Below are positions 57,736 to 64,000 of a DNA stretch of 64,000 bases, piece by piece. The stretch lies in the NCBI RefSeq assembly GCF_035594125.1, contig NC_087167.1:2604501-2668500 (forward strand), written 5' to 3'. Below the pieces are notes generated by a model, which was not told the DNA's origin, did no database searches, and worked only from the letters and a program-made list of their open reading frames with translations. Source of the DNA: Scylla paramamosain (lineage: Eukaryota > Arthropoda > Malacostraca > Decapoda > Portunidae). Every line of letters begins with the position of its first letter. The stretch's first letter is position 1. A program made the position numbers and the translations under genes.

Positions 57736-60646
57736 ATTGTATACCTGAAAACCCACGAATACTGCCTCAGAAGTTTCTTGCCATGTTTCTCTAACTTCGC
57801 TGACTGTAAATCTAATGCAAGACTTCTCTTTTTATGCAATTCAAAGCACGTATATGTAATAACAGGTTTTCCTTATTTAGCCAACCCCTTTTAGATTGCT
57901 AGTTGAAATACAAATAATAAGAAATCGGTTGAAAAAAATTGACTCCGTGAGGCTAAACTGCTTTTTTTTTTTCTTCTTCTTCTTCTTTTTTACGGTATAC
58001 ATGTTGAAAGTGATTCTAGGGCGACCAACCGGTAACTGGGACCGGGAAGGGTTTGACTGGACCCGTTATGATAGAGGGTCTGCTGCCTCTCCTAGTTGCA
58101 CCCGCCTGTCCGCCGCCTCCCCCAGCCGCCTGCACCCTGTCCGGGGCTCCCCACCACACCCATCTCCCTCATCCGTCACAGCGCCCTTACCCTTCCACAT
58201 CTGCCCCTCTGTGGTGGCCCAGATACTTTATTTTGTTAACTTTATCGGCCTATCTGAGCTCGGCCCCTCCCCGGCCAAGGCTTCCCGGGACGCTTGCCCA
58301 CGCGTCTGAGTGTTCCGATGCGGTCCACGGCATAAAGGTCACAGGTTCGACAGTTGCTTTGCAATAATCCAGAATTATGTCCCTCCTTCACTGGCTATCT
58401 TAAATTTTTTGGCGACTTAATGTACGTGGGTCCAATTCTCTCGGTCTTAAAATGGTTTTTAATCAATACTAAAGCTGTTAACGAAAGATATAACTGTTCT
58501 GTTTACTTCGCGGACAGCCTTGAGGTGTGGACGTTTAGAAAGATTGAGAAGCAAAGTGAAACTCAGTGCTAAAGATTTTCTTGCTGGCGAGTGTGTTTAT
58601 GAGTGTTGGTGTTGTGTACCAAGACTGACCCGACCCTCCGCCTCCCTGCTGGGCCTGGCAGGTCACCAACCCGGATCGCTTCGAGAAATCACCAGCATGT
58701 ACTGCTTGTGACACGATGTTATTTCTTCCTTCAATCAGCACTATGATTGTTTTCCTCGTGTGCGGCCAACCGGTCCTACTGTGTGAGGCCGGTCTGCAGT
58801 CCCCGCCCTCCACACCGACACCCACGCCCGCCCGCCCTGCCTGCCCCATTAGTAAAGGTCGCAGCGGTGTAATGGCATGTTCCTTCCTCGCTCTGGTGTT
58901 AAAGGGATTTGCCTGTCGCTCCGAGACGAAAGGCTTTTCGATTGAAAAGTCTTAGAAATATGTATATATGAGTAAGGCAAGAATTCGTATTCATTGACAT
59001 AATACCGAAGCTCACGGCAGTAAAATATTATGGGATCAGTCTGCTTTTGACTGAGTCTCAGCTCCGGGTCACTGATCGTGGACTTATACGTGAATGATGA
59101 AGAAAATCCTTCGCAATAGTTCGAAGGAGTTAGGGGAGCATTTTTCGACGCCCCGGGACTTCTTCATAAAGCTGGTTTTTGTGCCTCAGCAGGGTTAGTC
59201 CCTCCCTGGCTTGCTTGTAAATCTTCATCACTACCCTGGATCCCCAGCCCACACCCTCTCCTTCCTCGACATCGCACTTCAGAAGTGCTTCATTGCTTAG
59301 GAAAAACACTGAGTGATGTTGTCTGTGAGAAACTCGTAAAATTTTCTAACCTGTCGAGCGGGGTTGTCTGCAGAGGTGCACTGAGCCATCTGTATTATGT
59401 TCCTGGCCCTGGAGCTACGGCCGCTGGCGGCTGCCCCACATTGCCAGGCCTTGTATAGCCCACCGCGATGTTCGGAGTAACACAATAGCATTTGCCATTT
59501 GCGTCTGTTACGCTATGTGCACTCCAAGAACGCTGCCGCACTTACCATGTTTAACTGTACGTGATGAGAGAAGTAAGCTCAGTGGATGAGACGACGGTGT
59601 GGTTATCATGAGATCGGCCTTTGTGTCACACTTCATCAGCTCCTTTTAAGCCATAAACGTATTATCTCTGCCTACGACTGGAATTCAGATTAGCTGGAGT
59701 ACCAGAGAGTAACAGGTGCTGTCAACAGGTACCGCTGTACATAAACACACTGGTGCACGCACTATCACAAGTCACAAAGTCACGCCTGAGCACCATGTAT
59801 CACCCTGATGGTGTACACACGTGGCTTAATGTCAGAAGGGTGGGTATTAATCTTTAAGATATCGTGCAGTAAGCGCCATCGTGCTCCATTTAAGGCCAAA
59901 TGGAAGCATGTTTTGTCCCTCGTTACGGGTCGTGCGTAGCAGTGCTGGCGAGGGGTGGCAGCACTCAGCACACCTTTGATCTCCGTGTCAGGCTACTCCG
60001 TTTTCTGGTTCGTGCCGAAATTACTCCCTCATTTTGCTGCAGAATGGCTTGACCTTCCGCATATGAGTGTTAAACGGCTCAGGAAGATACAGTGCATGAT
60101 ATAGTGAAATATTTCTTGCCTCAGCGCCATCAACCACACACATACATATTTGTAAGAAAATGGAGGTGTGCAGTACAACAATTACCTTTATCTTACAGGA
60201 ATATATGTATGCATTTTGAGCACAAGGACTTGTTGCGTCACGGAGTTGAGGCGTGTGAGTTATAACAAGGAAGGCATACGCGGGGAAACAGAGACGTTTT
60301 CCAAAGATACATTATGGCAAGTGTGTGACTTCTGGAAACTGAGGTAAACACATAGTTCGTTGTGACCTCCGTTGACTTACTGAGCCGAAGACTGTGATTT
60401 AAACGTGAGCTGAAAGAATGGTACGCGAGTTGGGAACAGTTGAAGTAGTGATTTAAAGCTTTCGAAAGAGAAGGTACTACATATAAACACTGGAGGAATG
60501 GAAGATAGCTACGATCACTCACAATAATACAGCTCTCAGTCTGTTGTATTCCTTATGATATATGAGCGATGTAGTATTATAAAACATAAACATATGATAG
60601 TAAGCATATTGCAAAAGGCAAGTTGACCAACGTAAGGCAGCTCAGA

Positions 60647-60652
<6 letters not shown>
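57736..60652. other. No gene recognised
   Basis: Unique sequence, GC-rich at 58080-58320 and 58620-58860, with no splice-supported exon and no recognised motif. Confidence 0.45.

Positions 60653-60743
<91 letters not shown>
60653..60743. repeat. (CT)n microsatellite
   Basis: Pure CT run of 91 bases. Confidence 0.97.
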
Positions 60744-60745
<2 letters not shown>

Positions 60746-61563
60746 CGTCTTCGGTAACTAATTGGTCCTTAGCGATGCAGTTCGTCCTTTTCGAGTAAGA
60801 TCCTCCTCCCCGGGGCAGGAGTACCGCTGGGCGAGGCACCTTCCTTTGCCACCCGGGAGTTGTGAGTAAGCACCTCTCTCCAATGGTGGTGGTTATCTGG
60901 TAGGCCCCCGAGACCCATATCATTACCATGACGAACAGTTATGATGGGCGCGGCGCTCACCTCGGCCAGAAAGCGGCGGCAGTGACCTGGGGGGGCCTGG
61001 CGACGAGGTGGGCAGGGCCGTCTTTTGATGTACGGTAGGGTTTGGTTATTTATGGACGTATATATATCAATTTATCCATTGATTTTATAGTTATTTATGC
61101 CCTTTTTGTTTTCCATCATAATCACTCTGTGGACTTTTCGTTTACTGTAAGATGATCGGTGGTTGATACATGAGTGTTGTATTCATTAGATGTGATATAT
61201 GGTGTGTGTTCAGTTAAGGTGGTGGGGAATCTGGTGATGCGACGAGGCCAAGACATCCTAGACCAGAGAGGGCACGCAAGTCAAAGCGAAACACGTCCTA
61301 CATTCCTTCAGCACGTGGGCGATGCTCAGTTTGCGTGTGCGGGCGAGATAAATTACCCACCATTTAGTAAACCTTATGGCTGGGCGTGAAGGCTTAGTTG
61401 TTTCTGTTCCTAATCTAATGGGTTACACTTTTCATCTTCCATTAGCGGACACACCTTGTCTTCATCTAATTACCCTGAGTTTCCTAGAGTGCGCTGGTGT
61501 TCAGAAATTTAAGGAATGAAGTGCTCGTAATATTGTTTGTAGTAGTGTTCAGTGTTTTGTATG

Positions 61564-61565
<2 letters not shown>
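60744..61565. other. GC-rich patch then AT-rich DNA; no supported gene
   Basis: A minus-strand frame is open for roughly 100 codons (about 61085 to 60769) across the GC-rich part. See the findings. Confidence 0.4.

Positions 61566-61618
<53 letters not shown>
61566..61618. repeat. (GT)n microsatellite
   Basis: GT run of 53 bases. Confidence 0.96.
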
Positions 61619-61619
<1 letters not shown>

Positions 61620-62081
61620 CTCACAGTGAAAGTCACGATGATAAACAGAGTTAACAAATCTCGCTGTATGTCGTAAGAGCGATGCTTCCCCTCCCCCCAG
61701 CCCCCAAGTTCCTCCTCTTTGTGGCGGAAGCTTTAGATAATTTGCCTTCGTTCTTCACTTACTCAATCCAGGTCGACCTCAGCCAAGGCCGTCCTTCGCC
61801 CCCTCCCCCTTCCCTTCTCTTTCTTCGATCTCTCTCTCTCTCTCTCTCTCCCTCTTGGCTCAAATCATGTCCTGCTTTCTAGGCAGATGCTTCTTTTCTC
61901 TCTTGGTACACTTCCTTTTTTTTTTTTTTTACCAATGAAAGCAAATAACTGTTACGGTGAAGTTGAATATACAAGTACGTTTATTCTGGTTTTATTTTCA
62001 GCAATGGCATAATGATAGTGCTTTTGATTTTATCTTATCATTTTTGTTCGATTATGAAGTGTTTAGGAATACTCATTTTTC

Positions 62082-62202
<121 letters not shown>

Positions 62203-63039
62203 AATGAACACAACTTTTTTCTTATACATATCGAAATTATTCAGACACTGCAATCGGTATTTCGTCGTTTAGATGACACAATATCAAGGAATCAGGATGC
62301 ATGTGTAGGTGATAACACATTCACACTTGCCGCCGACACCAGTGTGCGTGGCGGCGTGGCTGGTTGATGGCGAGGCGCTAGCGTGAGGCTGCGAGGCTGG
62401 CGGGCCGAGAGGAAATGCCCGCCTGGCATGTTGGGTCGCCTACAAACTGAGGGCAGGGAGCGACATCCTCTTGGTGGCCACAGGCTTTCTCTTCTCTTTT
62501 CCTGTCATTCAATCTGTATCAAGCAACATGGGTGCAAAACTCAACTTGCGGTGGTTGCTGCCTGGAAGCAATATAGTGGTACAGCAGATCATAAGATTTT
62601 TCACCCACTCATTACCTGGAGAAAGCCCGCAAGTGGTTTTTCAGTTTCCAACGCTTCGCAATGGGACGATTGTGGTCGAGTGATGGTTCTTGTGTGTTCC
62701 GCGGCTTGGGGGACGAAACAAAAGAGCGGGGTCAATCTCGTTTCTTTCCCTTTGTATTTTCCCGATGAGTTATATCATGAGGTTGGCGGCGTGTCATGGG
62801 GTGTGGAAATTCACAGCGAGGAAAATGGTGTGTTTTTGCCCCTCGTGATGGAGGAGCGAAGATCAGGTCGTTGTCGCTGTCCACTTCTTAATTGTGTGTG
62901 TGTGTGTGTGTGTGTATGTGCGTGCCCCATGGACAATGACCTCTGTTCGTGTCTGCTTGTTTTTCATCGTCATCATCTTGTTGTTACTGTTATTGGTAGT
63001 GGAGATGGTGGCAGTAGTGGTGGTGGTAGTGGTTCTTTC
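62203..63039. other. No supported gene
   Basis: Frames open at 62383-62890 have no recognised motif or clear splice sites. A short GT run lies at 62894-62916 and GGT words at 63010-63033. Confidence 0.4.
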
Positions 63040-63076
63040 TCCTCCTCCTCCTCCTCCTCCTCCTCCTCCTCCTCCT
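63040..63076. repeat. (CCT)n trinucleotide repeat
   Basis: About 12 CCT units. Confidence 0.95.
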
Positions 63077-63363
63077 CTTCTCAAATTACACGTATGAACA
63101 TTATCACCTGTTTTTTTTTATGCTGCATTTTTCTGACTATTTCTTGCCGTAAATTCTTTGCCTGTTAATCATTTCCGGCTCATTGTTCCGGTTCACCTGC
63201 TGAGGGGACCCGTAGTACACCTGTCCGTTCGTTCGATCGAGCGTGGTAATCAGACCGTAGTTATTTTTTTTTCTGCATTTCCTCCCTTCCTCGCCTTGTA
63301 TATTCCTTTGTTTCTTCTATTTGTATTCTATTCATCATTTTGTACCTTTCTTCTATCCATAGG

Positions 63364-63475
63364 AAAATAATGACATAAGGAAAGGTACAAAAAGCCAGTA
63401 GGCCTACATGTGGCAGTCCTTCAATATGATATACCTAACCCTATCATCTTTTTTTCATCCATTACCTTCTCCCAG
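63364..63475 (+). mobile_element. Fragment of a dispersed repeat, second copy
   Basis: 'ataaggaaaggtacaaaaag' then 'ccagtaggcctacatg' and 'tggcagtcct' match the fragment at 44369-44430. The following 'atatacctaaccctatcatc...catccattacc' fits what I remember of the downstream part of this decapod repeat. Ends and class are unknown. Confidence 0.5.
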
Positions 63476-64000
63476 TTATTCTTATTTCACTCATACCCAT
63501 TTCTTTTCCTCTCTTCCTCTTCCTCTTGTCCTTAAGTATTTATTTTCTTAAGTCTTCTATTAGCCATTCCTGTTACCATTATGTGCACTTCTTTTCCTTT
63601 CTTCCTCTTCCTCTTGTCCTCACGTGTATTTTTTTTCTCTCTCTCTCTCTCCAGCGTGTTTCTCAGCTCCTCCCATACGTCTTCTTCCCCCTCAATGGCA
63701 GTCAGCGTCCACTTTCCACTCATATATTTCCCTCTTAACTGCATCTGCCGTCTAATAACTCACCCCGTTCCGTATATCACCGCCTGCCATTTATGCACCT
63801 CACTTTGTCCGCTACCCTGTACATCACTCCTCCCCAGGCCGCCCCATACACCATATGCTGCCGCCCCTTGCTGTGTCCCCAATACTGGCGCGGTATCTTC
63901 TAACCCTGCGTCTCATCGCCCTCTCACAAGCCCATACACGGCTGTAGCCTCTCGCCCCCACGGCAATCCGACTTTCCCCGTCTGCGGCAGGCGGTCTAAA
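63476..64000. other. C/T-rich end region, no supported gene
   Basis: A CT run ending in CCAG (63637-63654) mimics a 3' splice site, and a + frame stays open from there to the window edge. The sequence is pyrimidine-rich, which lowers stop frequency. A real exon reaching past the edge cannot be excluded. Confidence 0.4.

Noticed and set aside
62383..63168. 261-codon plus-strand frame
   Set aside because: Its last third is (GT)n, GGT and CCT repeat; the first two thirds show no recognised motif and two alternative frames are also open.
63532..63744. Minus-strand frame with a protein-like start (MSGKWTLTAIEGEEDVWEEL)
   Set aside because: It continues into the (GA)n complement and K/E/R-rich low complexity, and no donor or acceptor fits. 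Worth remembering if sequence beyond the window shows exons on this strand.

Overview
The window looks like gene-poor nuclear DNA from an arthropod, most likely a decapod crustacean such as a crab or shrimp. Three things point there. Long uninterrupted (CT)n/(GA)n and (GT)n/(CA)n microsatellites recur every 1-3 kb. A degenerate block of TTAGG units, the ancestral arthropod telomere repeat, lies at 28506-28672. Two fragments of a dispersed element carry the core 'aggcctaca'-type motif that I associate with decapod genomes. There are no operons, Shine-Dalgarno sites or dense ORFs. The assignment is from memory and pattern, not from a search.

The one coding region I support with good confidence is a + strand exon. 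It starts at the ATG at 2357 and ends at a consensus donor after 2773, giving 139 codons in phase 0. It encodes a basic, proline/serine-rich, disordered N-terminus with four SP sites at exact 4-residue spacing and two copies of a motif YD-x-P-x3-RRK. This suggests a tyrosine-phosphorylated scaffold or adaptor, or the N-terminal tail of a signalling protein; I do not recognise the family. The rest of the gene should lie downstream on the + strand after a long intron. Possible later + strand exons are at 37699-37917, 52823-52868 and perhaps 51076-51306. Possible minus strand exons, from other genes, are at 9353-9426, 38076-38179 and 50725-50826. All of these rest on splice signals plus an open frame, so they are low confidence and some must be chance.

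Layout: 1-2356 is upstream/5' UTR sequence with a GC-rich patch. 2357-2773 is the exon. 2774 to the end is intronic or intergenic DNA made of microsatellites, several old tandem repeats of 80-130 bp (21975-22440, 41318-41640, 42290-42570, 44670-45110, 57490-57735), a decayed non-LTR retrotransposon 3' end (30840-31139), two short dispersed-repeat fragments (44369-44430, 63364-63475) and unremarkable unique sequence.

No tRNA, rRNA, CRISPR array, complete transposon or multi-gene system was found. Most long open frames are produced by stop-free CT/GA, GT/CA or CCT/GGA repeats and are not genes. The most interesting items are the repeated YDxP motif in the exon, a (GA)n-(AT)n-(CT)n inverted-repeat arrangement at 29148-29632, and the family of eroded ~100 bp tandem repeats.
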